Assembly (NCBI RefSeq): GCF_001625305.1
Contig: NW_017804509.1
Location: 677,354 to 741,353 of the forward strand
DNA from: Branchiostoma belcheri
Lineage: Eukaryota > Chordata > Leptocardii > Amphioxiformes > Branchiostomatidae
Direction: 5' to 3'
Length of the DNA stretch: 64,000 bases
Shown: piece by piece, positions 56,201-63,882 of the stretch
Position numbering within the stretch: position 1 is the stretch's first letter
Layout of the letters: every line of letters begins with the position of its first letter
Program-made: the position numbers and the translations under genes
Notes under the pieces: generated by a model
What the model saw: only the letters and a program-made list of their open reading frames with translations
What the model was told of the DNA's origin: nothing
The model's database searches: none

Positions 56201-59200
56201 GTTGGTGGGTGTGATGTTTGAAAAAAAGTGATTTTGCCCTTCTCCGATAACTTTCTTTTCTACAGACCCTGGAGTATTTTCTACATTACAACCACAGCAA
56301 TGATTATACAAATGTACTAGTATTTCTATGCAAGAAGGTATAAAATGAAATTTAGGAGGAAGGACACAATTGCTGTCCTTTCAAAGAGTTTGCCTCAGGT
56401 GTGCAGTTCCAACTTCACGTTGAGGTGCCAATTACCCCCAATTTACATAATGTGCACTGGCTTGGGTTGGCTCAGGCCTGAGACCTTTGTTTTTGTTCAG
56501 AGAACTGTGGTGACTGGAAATGAAGTACTTAGCTCCAAGCAGATCCTAAGGTGGCAAAAAGACAGAATGAAATTGGCCAGGATCCATCGGACAGAGAGGG
56601 TCCAATTTTCCTTGGGTTGGAGCAAGGAGAACCTCCTTGGTTGCAGATAAGAAATGAAGCACAGTATCCTGACCAAGAAGGTTTATTGCAAGTCAGATAT
56701 CCAGCTGTTATTAGATTGTGCCCGGTCAGTTTCAACCTGTCGACTCACCCAGAAAATAACTTTTGAGTGGGTTGATTTTGATTTTAGCAAATTTTCAAGG
56801 AAGAGGAATTTCAGTGGCAAAGCAATCAGAATCCCATGCATAGACTTTTGAGACAGTAGGGACAGAGGGTTCAAAAAGTGGGGGGGAAATGTTAGCTTGT
56901 TTAAGTCACTATATTTGCCCACTACATGCTCAACAGTTGTGCTGGGTAGATAGACCTCTCTGATGTGCCTGGTAAATGCAGCTACTTGTACATACCAGGA
57001 TGCACACACATAAAGCTAAGAATACACAGCTGGAAACCCCCTGCACACCCCAAATCCCCTTTCTGTAACAGAATATATTGCCTGTATTACACCCATGCCA
57101 TATACAGCAAAGTATCCAATGCATAAAATTTATATACAACTTAGTACTGGTTTCCAAAACGTGGCTCATGCTAATAATTCAGTCATTAAAATCTTTAAAA
57201 AGTGGCTAGAATATTCCTTAGAATCTAGCCATGAACATGGTTTAAAAAGTCGCTATTGTATTACTGTATATATAAATATGAGCCTAAAGACTAAGTAGAT
57301 AAGCAAGAAGCCTAATACTAGTATTCACAACTTGAGCCTGCTTTCAAAGCATTTAGGAATTATACAATCCTCTATTTCTGTCCAACAGTACCCATTCGGT
57401 AATTATTCTGCTCCAGCTACAATTGTTATGCGGGATAAAACTTACTAAGGTCAGCTATTGTTCTTGACATGCAAATGTCACTGTCCAATTATCAACTTGA
57501 TACAAATTATCCTATAAGGGAGTATTGTTGGGTGACATGGTAGTGTCTCGGCAGCTTGTACTGGGTCACCCAGGAAAAGTCAGAAAGATAGCCGGCATGT
57601 GAAAACTAAAGAACATTGTAATTGTTAAAGACATACCAACACATTGACTATTTGGCCCTTCATCCAGTCAGATTTTCTGCTATCTGGCACCTAACATTGC
57701 ACTTGGCCATGGGTTTATAGATACATGTAGTAGTATGTGTAGTTTTGTTTGCTGCATTGACTGTTAGCACCAGTATGAAGTATAAAAAAATAATAGCAAT
57801 GGTTTCTTAACAGATTTTATTATGATGCATACTTTTCAAAGTCTGAGTAAGTGCAAGCAAAATTTGTCTTCTTTGTCTGGTCCAGGTAATGTTTACTGCA
57901 CCAGTGCAGGTATGCAGTGAAAAATATTTTGAGCCCTGGGGTATTCTGCTAATGATAGATGAGTTTATCCATGGAGTTTGAAAAGTTTTTATCAAAGTTT
58001 ATTAAATTTTTAGCCATATCCAAACTCGATTCTTAGTCTTAGCCAGGTTAGAGGTTATAACCTCCTTCCTAGAATTCATCCTACAGTGAGCTAGGTATTG
58101 TTGGACAAAGACTAGATTTTTAACCTCCTTGTTAGGACCTACAGGATTGTACACGTCACGTACACATATATGGCACTCATGTGGAGCAGGTTGACTGGTC
58201 AATCATATCCATTCCTGCCATGTCAGATCTCCATGACTCATTGAAGACAATGTTCTTTCATAATCCTGGAAAATACAGTCTAGAAAAACTGCAGGAATAC
58301 ACACAGAACTACAATAATGAAGTGATATAATAAACTGTGTATAAACCGCCATCAACCTAGAAGCAAGTTTAATGTTAATCTTTTAAACTTCATTGGGAAA
58401 TTACTTTCAGTCTGGTCTGAAGGCTTAGTAGGCCATTAGCCCAGCCTGTTCATTCTGACACACCGACGGGGCTGTTTAACACACCGACGGGGCTGTCCAA
58501 CCCGTCGGGTAACCTTTGAGCCCAGACTTCTCATGAATTATCACACAAACTTGCTAATTACACTGGTGTGAAGATGTGAATTCTCATTAATTCAGTGGTT
58601 TTCATGGGGTGTTCATGAGGATAATTGGATGCGGTCTGGGTGCGGGGTGGGTTTCCACCCCGACGGGGTAGAGTTTACTCCCGACCGGGGTGGGCTGTTG
58701 ATCCTGTCGGTGTGGCTTGTACACCGACGGGATTGCAATTTTTAAAGTAAAATATCTTGACAAATATGTATGTTTTGACCATAAAAAAATAACCTGGTAC
58801 TGAGGATAACATGATCTTTCAAATGGTATGTAAAAATTTACTGTACCTGCAGAAATGGCAAAGTTGAAAATCAGGGATTTCAACATGGCCGTCTGCAAAT
58901 TCGGAAAGTGACATTCCAAAATTGAAGTGACCAGTGTATAATTGTTTGTTACTGTACGAATTACGTGTACGTTGTGTTCAAGTTGTAGTCAAGAACTTGT
59001 GAGGCGTGATTTGCGATCGTAACGTTAACGTAACGAGCTTGTATAGTCCAGCAAGATTCGGGGAGGGGGTGGAAAGATCAAACACTTGCGGTGAAATCTT
59101 TAATAGCGATGGAATAGTGACTGCTTAAGTCCTAAAATTAACTGACATTTAACAAATCAGGAATTACAGTAACCCTACAGGTAAAATTGAAGACACAGAT

Positions 59201-62200
59201 GAAGGCCGGGGCATTGTTAAAACGTGCAAAGCGAAGAACAATAGGGGCGGAGACGAGGCACGCATATCAAAAGACAAGCTCGCGGGAAAATCTTGCTGGG
59301 CGAGGAGCGATCAAAACATTTCTTGTCCCCGCCTGCAAACCTGCGAACCAATCAGCTACTGTTGTCAATGGCTAAATGAATGATTGACAGTGAATATTCA
59401 TGAGCAGCGTGTTAGGAAAAATTCGACCCGATTTGACCATCGTGACATATTGTAGCTGGTGTAACTGCCATTTTGTGTATCACAACAGCTACAAAATGTA
59501 TAGGTAAGGAAGATTTGATTCTGTTGTTTAGCAAGTTAAAACTGGAGTTTGGAAAAAGCTGTAGTGGAGCCCAAACCTATACTACTTTTCATGAGCTCAA
59601 GAGCTATCTACCAGTATAAAGTTATGACCATAGCATGTCCAGAATATGAGATATGAAAACCAAAACTTCTGCTGCAGCACCATAGAAAGCCACTAGAAAG
59701 TACATAATCGAACTTGACCTTCATTTTTTCAACACGTACCCACATACCAATTATCATTCGGATCCATCCACATCTTCTCAAGTTATGCTGTCCATGAACA
59801 AAACAAACACAGCCACCCACAGTATTGATGTATTTCTTTTTATCATCTTTGCAAACAAATAAACAAACCAACCACAACTTACATGTAAATGTTTCTCCCC
59901 AGGCCCCCTCGCCAGTGGAAGACCCAGAGTTGGTCCTGAGAGCTCCAAACGAGGCCACGACAACAGCGCCGATTCGCAGCTGGAGACACACGCCGGACGT
60001 TCTTATCAAGGGGCACTGTAACTATATGGCACATGTAAGCACTTAGCAGTTTTTGCACCTTTTTTGAAGTTTCATTCTCAGCATTTTTGATATGCTTGTG
60101 ATTCAGACCCAGCTTTCAAGTGAACAAGCCTGAACCTAATTATCCTGAGAAGGCGACAGTGGTCGTTGAAAATTTGTAATCTTTGTGTTGGAATAAAGTT
60201 CAATGTTTTGTTTTACTATGATTACTACCAACACAGATTTCATGATAAGCCTAAACCTTGAGGCCATTGATATATGACTCTTTGGTGACCGTTTTTTTTC
60301 TCTGATTGGTGCCAGTATCTTGGGTCGATGCTGGTGACAGATGTGAGAGGAACTGTGTCCACGAGACAGGCCTGTGCCAAAATGAAGGTGAGAGGAAACT
60401 GAAGCTTTTCTCATTTTTATAACTACTAAATGATGTACAAAATGACTAGTATGTGGACTGGTGGACGTCCCAATAAATAAGTACCTAATACCAGCTCAGA
60501 AAAAAACAAGAAATAGTCATGCCTTCAAGTACCAGAGTCATCAACCAAGGATTGAGGTGTTCAAGAATTCATTCTTTCCTAGAACTATCGCAGAGTGGAA
60601 CTCACTGTCACCAAGTACAGTAGGGGCATTGTCAATAGATAGCTTTAAACAATGTTTAGAGTTAGATGTTCAAGGGTTAGGTGTTCAGTGTAATATAGCC
60701 AGCTGCCACCGCGCTGTGTGCCTGCAAAGCTGTTGTGCTACGCTGTAGGGCTGTTATACCAGCTATACAGATACAAATAAATGTAGATGAACCAACACTA
60801 TATCAAACCATTTGAAATTTCAGTGAGGCAGCAAAGTCAGTAAAAGTTGACTACAAATTAAATGTGTGATTTATTTTCTGCAGAAATCGACAGAGCAGAT
60901 GCAGAAGGTGCCGACCATCATCCTGTCCATCTCCTACAAGGGGGTCAAGTTCATCGATGCCAAGTCCAAGGTCAGTTGGGAAAAGTCACACTGACAATTC
61001 GATTATGACAAGCAACAAATGAAATTGTTTTGGCCTTACAAACCATTACGATTTCGCAGATGATGGCAAGTGAACAAGAGATCCGGAACACCTCTTGTGC
61101 TACCATTTTCATGTTGATATTTCTCTTCAGCATAATTTTATGATTATCACGACAACAAATTAAGTATTGTAGTGGCATCTGTGTGGTGTAGTTGTAGATC
61201 ATTCGACTGTCAAGCAAGGAGACCCAGGTTCAATCCCCAGGGTTGGACCCAGACATGTCCGGACATGCACCCAGATGTTGTGCCCTTGGGAAAGGCACTT
61301 AACACATATTTCCCCCCTCAGTTAGAGGGATCCTGGGCCCTACTAGGGTTTGGGTTGGCGTTAGGAAGGGCATCCAGCCGTAAAAATCTTGCTTAAAAAA
61401 AGACTTCCACTTGATGAAAGCACGTCTAATCAAAGACATTATAAAAAAGACATTAAACTGGATAGAAAGAGAGAATGACATTACAAAACGTAATCTTATT
61501 TCAAACGAGATCAAATGCAAGTCTTAGAGCTTCTGTCAATGAAACTATTGATATAAAATCATTAAGGAATTCAGTTGTAATTGTAATTAAAGTTTTTTAG
61601 CATTATTTAATATCTTATGGACTGAGTTTTTTTAAAAATGGGCAAAACTTCTGCAAAGTCAGCCTTTCTGATACCATCTCCAGTTCATCACCTACATGTT
61701 TCATTTCTTACATGGAACGAAATGTTTGGGACGTTGACCTCAATTAACATACATTGCACCTGGTTACATACAGTATATTCGTCACTTTAATAGTATAAAA
61801 ACAGTGTGTTTGAGAGATCTCTACTGCAGCGCCCCAGTTATGCAGGAGTGCCTTAGGCCACACAAAGTAATTTTTACAGATGACGTCCTCTGGAGACCCT
61901 AAACCTAATACGAGAGGGTGAAAACAAAACAAGAAGGCAGAAAAAAACCAAAATGCCTCATTTTGAAATACACTAAGAGACAACAAATGTTAGGACACAA
62001 ATTGAATGAGATAACCCAGTGTAACAACCAACAATTCTTTCATTTGACATGAAAACAGCAATGAATCAGTGGAACAGCAGTTGTGGTCCTGCCCTGTTTC
62101 TTTCCTTTCATAACATCTTCCAATCTTGTGATTTGCAGCACTGTCGTGACTCTTTGGTCATATATATATAGTTACAGGAAGCGGAATTTCTTGTTGTTGT

Positions 62201-63882
62201 TTTTTTTGGGGGGGGGGGAGGGAGCAGGCCAAAACCATTACGATTTCGCAGATGATGGCAAGTGAACAAGAGATCCGGAACACCTCTTGTGCTACCATTT
62301 TCATGTTGATATTTCTCTTCAGCATAATTTTATGATTATCACGACAACAAATTAAGTATTGTAGTGGCATCTGTGTGGTGTAGTTGTAGATCATTCGACT
62401 GTCAAGCAAGGAGACCCAGGTTCAATCCCCAGGGTTGGACCCAGACATGTCCGGACATGCACCCAGATGTTGTGCCCTTGGGAAAGGCACTTAACACATA
62501 TTTCCCCCCTCAGTTAGAGGGATCCTGGGCCCTACTAGGGTTTGGGTTGGCGTTAGGAAGGGCATCCAGCCGTAAAAATCTTGCTTAAAAAAAGACTTCC
62601 ACTTGATGAAAGCACGTCTAATCAAAGACATTATAAAAAAGACATTAAACTGGATAGAAAGAGAGAATGACATTACAAAACGTAATCTTATTTCCTTAGA
62701 TGATGGTAAGTGAACACGATATTCAGAACATATGTATGTATTTTGTCATTGCGTTTTACTCTTGTTTTATGTTTTTATGGTAGAAGCCGTCACAAAAGCA
62801 ACTGTGCTTCTTCCCTAATACTCAAAATATATGTGAATAAAAAGAATAAACTTAAAAAAACCCTTCTGATTTCCTTAGATGATGGTGAGTGAGCACGAGA
62901 TCTGGAACATCTCCTGTGCTGCAATTTTCATGTTGACATTTCTCTTCAGCATATTTACGATTACTCACAATCTCACTCAATGCCCCTCCTGGGAGTGTAG
63001 CACCTCTGCATACGGTCTTCCAAGTCTGCCTGTAATACAGTAGTTTTTGATCCTGACAACCAATAAATGAAATTGTTGACAATGTGGTCTTACACAGACA
63101 TAGGTGAGGTGAAGTGTTATGACAGCACCTGAGTCACCATGGTTAGTGTTCTGATTTCCCCAGATGATGGTGAGTGAGCATGAGATCCGGAACATCTCCT
63201 GCGCTGCGCAGGACGCCCACGACCTTCATGTGTTCGCCTACATCACCAAGGACATGAAGACAGGGAAACACTACTGTCACGTCTTCAGCGTCAACAGCCA
63301 GGTCAGATTTTTATTATGTTTATTTTTATTTATTGAGATTTACTAAATACATTGTATTGTGGATGGATTGACATATAACCATTTTAATATGTCAACCTGG
63401 ACTGTATGGCCCCCCCCACACTGTGACCAGCCCCTCCAACTCTGTCCTGCCACATGCTACATAATGTACAATGTAATTTAACACCACAGGGTGCCTGCTA
63501 CAGTACCAGTCACTGTGGGGACAGCTACATGTATGCTTAGGCCTGTATCTGTATAGCCAGTATAACCACCCTTTGGCATAACACACCAGCTTCGCAATCA
63601 TTGACCTTATTTGTCTGGAATGGAAGAGGAAGAAGAAGAATCATTTCAAGCAAAAATAATGTTCCTTCTGCAATAAATGAGTGAAAAGATAACTTAAAAA
63701 CCTTTCCCTGCCCACAGGACCTTGGGTATGAGATCATCCTGACTCTTGGGCAGGCGTTTGAGATCGCCTTCCAGATGATTCAGCGGGAGAAGGCGAAACG
63801 GTCGGCGCTGGCGATGGAGCGTCAGTTGAGCAGTGGCAGCGACCGGTCCGCCAAGTGGTCCACCAGCAGCCAAGGCTCTCAG
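32101..63882 (+). CDS. ANKS1: ANKS1 (Odin/AIDA-1 type) ankyrin-SAM-PTB adaptor, 3' end outside window
   Basis: Twenty-two in-phase exons give 1,380 codons to 63,882, plus one optional 45-base exon. Order: about six ankyrin repeats (residues 1-275), a long Ser/Pro/Glu-rich linker with Pro-rich motifs, two SAM domains (about 955-1,105) and a PTB domain (about 1,210-1,360). Exon content and order match vertebrate ANKS1A and ANKS1B. Diagnostic stretches include [54 protein letters not shown] and [17 protein letters not shown]. In vertebrates these cytoplasmic adaptors bind Eph and EGF receptors through SAM/PTB and modulate receptor trafficking; ANKS1B is postsynaptic. A single gene here fits a pre-duplication ancestor (inference). 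Confidence 0.93.
33900..34920 (+). repeat. divergent tandem repeat, five units of ~170-250 bp
   Basis: Recurring phrases in fixed order: gtatgtgtgacaattgcac, cttcctccaggctagtcagg, gggttag, ggtggatg...gactcc, acatcatactacatgtacat, gggataaaccag, tagctggtataatcatcctt. The first two units also share gaaataaaggccttttatca. Confidence 0.75.
36031..36143. mobile_element. 113-bp inverted-repeat element
   Basis: tagttaaagagtttgacttg and its complement (caagtcaaactctttaacta) enclose a loop containing a cgtcaaccttcgtcag phrase. Confidence 0.8.
37000..37165. mobile_element. CAGTTACTCAAGCAACTGG-family element (diverged full copy)
   Basis: gatgaaggttagacatccag, gccaaaaaacagtaactct, a central gtcagacatttcag and the right arm agttgagtaactgctttttg. 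Confidence 0.7.
37680..38019. mobile_element. TIR element TGTGTTTCCTGTTTC, copy 1
   Basis: Terminal inverted repeats tgtgtttcctgtttc and gaaacaggaaacaca. Inside, gtcctgaaaaaatt, aaagtaaaacttgcat and a ggtcgattggg block are shared with the copy at 46,190-46,374. Confidence 0.75.
38361..38583. mobile_element. 223-bp inverted-repeat element
   Basis: taacatctgtgtccataat and attatggacacagatgtta form the ends; inner arms (cgccaccttgag, gatatttttactgcaacat) also pair, giving a long hairpin. Confidence 0.8.
38721..38907. mobile_element. 187-bp inverted-repeat element
   Basis: gggtgccagacta ... tagtctggcaccc, with inner arms ggagttgagcccagggggag and ctccccctaggctcaactg. A more GC-rich relative is at 53,026-53,200. 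Confidence 0.8.
39119..39199 (+). CDS. ANKS1: ANKS1 exon 2 (ankyrin)
   Basis: [20 protein letters not shown], then HAALNGH. Acceptor tttgcacag, donor gtaacc. Confidence 0.92.
39619..39775 (+). CDS. ANKS1: ANKS1 exon 3 (ankyrin)
   Basis: [20 protein letters not shown], then [10 protein letters not shown] and [10 protein letters not shown]. Donor gtaaga. Confidence 0.93.
40110..40345 (-). repeat. dispersed repeat (copy 2 of 3, inverted)
   Basis: Reverse complement of the repeat nested at 2,155-2,345: tgtcgccactgtgga, cagaccgtgaacttttgct, ctgattttttcactgtact. Confidence 0.65.
40373..40447 (+). CDS. ANKS1: ANKS1 exon 4 (ankyrin)
   Basis: [20 protein letters not shown], then KVLLE. Exactly 25 codons, phase 0 at both ends. 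Confidence 0.93.
40912..41133 (+). CDS. ANKS1: ANKS1 exon 5 (ankyrin)
   Basis: [20 protein letters not shown] to [15 protein letters not shown]. Phase 0 at both ends. Confidence 0.93.
41223..41273 (+). pseudogene. partial copy of ANKS1 exon 5 3' end
   Basis: aaacatgtggtgcaggtcct to atcaagaagaag followed by a gtgaac donor repeats the last 50 or so bases of exon 5, 140 bases downstream. No acceptor is evident. Confidence 0.8.
41695..41770 (+). CDS. ANKS1: ANKS1 exon 6 (ankyrin)
   Basis: [20 protein letters not shown], then LLLDC. Donor gtacgt, phase 1. Confidence 0.93.
41775..41960. repeat. CAAT/CAAA short repeats with a degenerate exon-edge echo
   Basis: atcaatcaaacaaataaaca and similar tetranucleotides alternate with ggctgctgctggactgtgg (about 41,877) and gatgctgctcgactgtag (41,826), which echo the end of exon 6 (ggctgctactagactgtgg). 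Confidence 0.6.
42091..42186 (+). CDS. ANKS1: ANKS1 exon 7 (last ankyrin)
   Basis: [20 protein letters not shown], then [12 protein letters not shown]. Donor gtatgt. Confidence 0.92.
42238..42489. mobile_element. 252-bp hairpin element just after exon 7
   Basis: actgagtaaagaga ... tctctttactcagt, with long inner arms (ggtgaccgtctgtcaccttc and its complement, caattctgactggttcacat and its complement). Confidence 0.85.
42817..42861 (+). CDS. ANKS1: possible ANKS1 cassette exon (45 nt)
   Basis: Acceptor gctgcacag and donor gtaagt enclose 45 bases that keep phase 1 and would insert [15 protein letters not shown] between the last ankyrin repeat and DHMNKL. Skipping it also keeps frame and matches the vertebrate junction better. 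Confidence 0.5.
43627..43883 (+). CDS. ANKS1: ANKS1 exon 8 (linker)
   Basis: [20 protein letters not shown] to EAFRGRERE. Tyr-containing YDNVP, YHNIG and YDEPP motifs could be phosphotyrosine sites (inference). Donor gtagga. Confidence 0.88.
43935..44035 (+). pseudogene. decayed copy of ANKS1 exon 8 3' end
   Basis: gatgagattcctgcacctcc to ggcagggaaggagag|gtagg mirrors exon 8 but carries indels and an in-frame TAG in the copied Pro-Pro-Ile-Glu-Ala region. It retains the splice donor. Confidence 0.8.
44092..44175. repeat. ~21-bp minisatellite (tattatggctatggatggaa)n
   Basis: Four tandem units with single-base changes in intron 8. Confidence 0.9.
44312..44541 (+). CDS. ANKS1: ANKS1 exon 9 (linker)
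   Basis: [20 protein letters not shown], then a Ser/Pro-rich stretch to TIHQR. Donor gttatt. Confidence 0.88.
44991..46129 (+). CDS. ANKS1: ANKS1 exon 10 (large linker exon)
   Basis: 1,139 bases encode [19 protein letters not shown], a Lys/Glu-rich helix ([20 protein letters not shown]), Ser-rich stretches, a seven-residue repeat array, then [19 protein letters not shown]. Mostly predicted disorder. Donor gtaagg. Confidence 0.88.
45838..45984 (+). repeat. coding 21-bp minisatellite (AGKSxEH)n
   Basis: Seven 21-base units encode [42 protein letters not shown] and AGKSVST. The frame is kept throughout. Confidence 0.95.
46190..46374. mobile_element. TIR element TGTGTTTCCTGTTTC, copy 2
   Basis: tgtgtttcctgtttcagtgc ... 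ggaaacaggaaacaca. Shorter than the copy at 37,680 but shares its internal phrases. Confidence 0.75.
47675..47764 (+). CDS. ANKS1: ANKS1 exon 11 (linker)
   Basis: [20 protein letters not shown], then [11 protein letters not shown]. Donor gtaaga. Confidence 0.87.
47845..47995. repeat. GT microsatellite
   Basis: Interrupted GT tract with tgcgtatg and gagtgtttg variants, in intron 11. Confidence 0.93.
48085..48195 (+). pseudogene. partial copy of ANKS1 exon 12 5' part
   Basis: An acceptor-like accaag followed by [20 protein letters not shown] nearly repeats the true exon 168 bases downstream. Homology ends near Ser-Pro-Ser and no donor follows. Confidence 0.85.
48253..48473 (+). CDS. ANKS1: ANKS1 exon 12 (linker)
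   Basis: [20 protein letters not shown] to [10 protein letters not shown]. The acceptor is the unusual tgcaaag. The end matches the Glu-Trp-Asp that precedes the Ile-x-x-Ile-Met-Ser-Ser motif in vertebrates. Confidence 0.88.
48535..48665 (+). repeat. dispersed repeat (copy 3 of 3, diverged)
   Basis: ttcacagtctgaggaaaatg and gatgataagttcacagtaca align with the copies at 2,155 and 40,110. Confidence 0.55.
48922..49015 (+). CDS. ANKS1: ANKS1 exon 13
   Basis: [20 protein letters not shown], then [11 protein letters not shown]. Short conserved segment just before SAM1. Confidence 0.9.
49270..49412 (+). mobile_element. LINE 3' coding fragment
   Basis: One frame reads [20 protein letters not shown], then PSTVGKFEL and a stop, resembling the ends of non-LTR second ORFs. 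No RT domain is attached. Confidence 0.5.
49542..49645 (+). CDS. ANKS1: ANKS1 exon 14 (SAM1, first part)
   Basis: [20 protein letters not shown], then [15 protein letters not shown]. Donor gtcagt. Confidence 0.93.
49725..49905 (+). mobile_element. tRNA-derived SINE (family 3)
   Basis: A tRNA-like head with A box (atagctcataaagtagagtg), an anticodon-loop-like cttcgtaact and B box (gagttcaaaccc), then an unrelated body. Confidence 0.65.
50022..50279 (+). CDS. ANKS1: ANKS1 exon 15 (SAM1 end, SAM2 start)
   Basis: [20 protein letters not shown], then the inter-SAM linker, then [20 protein letters not shown] to MWEVELN. Donor gtaagt. Confidence 0.93.
50409..50531 (+). pseudogene. copy of ANKS1 exon 15 3' half (SAM2 start)
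   Basis: attcccgagtccatagagga to gggaggtagagctgaat followed by gtaagc repeats the exon's last 123 bases at an offset of 252, with very few changes and no stop. An acceptor is not obvious. Confidence 0.9.
50961..51065 (+). CDS. ANKS1: ANKS1 exon 16 (SAM2 end)
   Basis: [20 protein letters not shown], then an acidic stretch [16 protein letters not shown] is the conserved last SAM helix. Confidence 0.93.
51115..51360 (+). mobile_element. tRNA-Asp-like SINE (family 2)
   Basis: A tRNA-like head (tgtggtgtagtggtagagca, ccgactgtcaagcaagg with a GTC anticodon, cccagggttggaccc), then the shared tgcccttgggaaaggcactt middle and an A-rich tail. Two identical relatives lie at 61,165 and 62,357. Confidence 0.85.
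51428..51652 (+). CDS. ANKS1: ANKS1 exon 17 (Pro-rich)
   Basis: [20 protein letters not shown] to [11 protein letters not shown]. The [10 protein letters not shown] end is a plausible SH3-binding motif. Phase 0 at both ends. Confidence 0.88.
51660..51815. mobile_element. stacked LINE 3' tail fragments
   Basis: tctgtatctgtatggctcgg, tatagccggtgtaacacacc, cagctatacagataaggcct and tggcgtaacacaccagct occur in a row, short and partly inverted to each other. Confidence 0.6.
52150..52430. promoter_or_regulatory. possible internal promoter between short inverted repeats
   Basis: ctaataaggattttttt (52,160) and gaaaaaatccttattag (52,410) are inverted. Between them, tcatcaagatggcggcggga at about 52,357 carries a perfect YY1-type AAGATGGCGGC motif, a common TATA-less initiation element. 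It could be a hairpin element carrying a promoter-like sequence, or a real start for a short PTB isoform. Confidence 0.3.
53026..53200. mobile_element. GC-rich inverted-repeat element
   Basis: gggccgttagcctttttcct, gcccttcgcccgcct and ttaccgctacgggggagt are answered by actcccccgtagcggtaa and agcgggcgaagggtt. Related to 38,721-38,907. Confidence 0.75.
54190..54485. repeat. cluster of CCCCGTCGGGG palindromes (left)
   Basis: About ten variants (caccccgatggggc, caccccgtcggtgt, caccccatcggggtga, cccgacggggta, aaccccgtcggggtga and others) within 300 bases. Most are perfect or near-perfect hairpins. Confidence 0.85.
55270..55705. repeat. CAAGAAA / TTTCTTG cluster
   Basis: More than twenty CAAGAAA or TTTCTTG motifs in both orientations, many as local palindromes (tttcttgtacaagaaa). 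Looks like a decayed self-complementary satellite. Confidence 0.8.
58455..58740. repeat. cluster of CCCCGTCGGGG palindromes (right)
   Basis: About seven variants (cacaccgacggggctg twice, acccgtcgggta, caccccgacggggta, gtcggtgtgg, acaccgacggga). Same motif family as 54,190-54,485, about 4.2 kb away. Confidence 0.8.
59903..60034 (+). CDS. ANKS1: ANKS1 exon 18 (PTB start)
   Basis: [20 protein letters not shown], then [19 protein letters not shown]. Matches the start of the vertebrate PTB domain. Phase 0 at both ends. Confidence 0.92.
60316..60387 (+). CDS. ANKS1: ANKS1 exon 19 (PTB)
   Basis: [20 protein letters not shown], then AKMK. YLGS is the conserved first PTB strand. Confidence 0.94.
60432..60780 (+). 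mobile_element. CR1/L2-like LINE 3' end (5'-truncated)
   Basis: Nearly identical to the last 350 bases of the 28.5-30.0 kb element, including [20 protein letters not shown] and the 3' hairpin, ending in atacagatacaaata. It has a small internal insertion (agtatgtgg) near its start. Confidence 0.9.
60884..60970 (+). CDS. ANKS1: ANKS1 exon 20 (PTB)
   Basis: [20 protein letters not shown], then VKFIDAKSK. Phase 0 at both ends. Confidence 0.94.
61060..61113 (+). pseudogene. decayed copy of ANKS1 exon 21 5' end (1)
   Basis: Acceptor-like ttcgcag then [18 protein letters not shown], after which homology to the exon is lost. Confidence 0.8.
61165..61400 (+). mobile_element. tRNA-Asp-like SINE (family 2)
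   Basis: Same element as at 51,115; A-box-like tgtggtgtagttgtagatca, B-box gttcaatcccc, GTC anticodon loop. Confidence 0.85.
61503..62231. other. unique spacer between the two 463-bp copies
   Basis: AT-rich; no coding match. It ends in a T8-G12 run (about 62,200-62,218) just before the second copy. Confidence 0.5.
62232..62694 (+). repeat. 463-bp direct duplication, copy 2
   Basis: Offset from copy 1 is 1,192 bases. Contains the exon 21 fragment at 62,252 and the SINE at 62,357-62,592. Both ends are abrupt. Confidence 0.92.
62700..62735 (+). pseudogene. decayed copy of ANKS1 exon 21 5' end (3)
   Basis: ttccttag then atgatggtaagtgaacacga, with a short match to the exon before decay. Confidence 0.7.
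62879..62955 (+). pseudogene. decayed copy of ANKS1 exon 21 5' end (4)
   Basis: ttccttag then [18 protein letters not shown], the closest of the four fragments to the real exon. Confidence 0.8.
63164..63301 (+). CDS. ANKS1: ANKS1 exon 21 (PTB)
   Basis: [20 protein letters not shown], then [19 protein letters not shown] and VNSQ. Core PTB strands. Phase 0 at both ends. The exon begins atgatg|gtgagt, an internal match to a splice donor. Confidence 0.95.
63543..63598 (-). mobile_element. LINE 3' tail fragment (inverted)
   Basis: tgtatctgtatagccagtat, then cataacacaccagcttcgca; the minimal tail unit of the LINE family. Confidence 0.6.
63718..63882 (+). CDS. ANKS1: ANKS1 exon 22 (PTB C-terminal helix and tail)
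   Basis: [20 protein letters not shown] is the last PTB strand and helix, followed by a basic, Ser-rich tail ([16 protein letters not shown]). Donor gtacga; the gene continues past the window. Confidence 0.94.

Larger units (their letters stand above)
51653..59902. other. ANKS1 intron 17 (8.25 kb)
   Basis: The longest intron. It holds LINE-tail fragments, a possible internal promoter, a GC-rich hairpin, two clusters of CCCCGTCGGGG palindromes and a CAAGAAA-rich block, listed separately. No coding exon recognised. Confidence 0.7.
61040..61502 (+). repeat. 463-bp direct duplication, copy 1 (exon fragment plus SINE)
   Basis: Appears identical to 62,232-62,694. It contains a copy of exon 21's first bases (from 61,060: atgatggcaagtgaacaaga) and a complete family-2 SINE (61,165-61,400). 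Confidence 0.92.
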
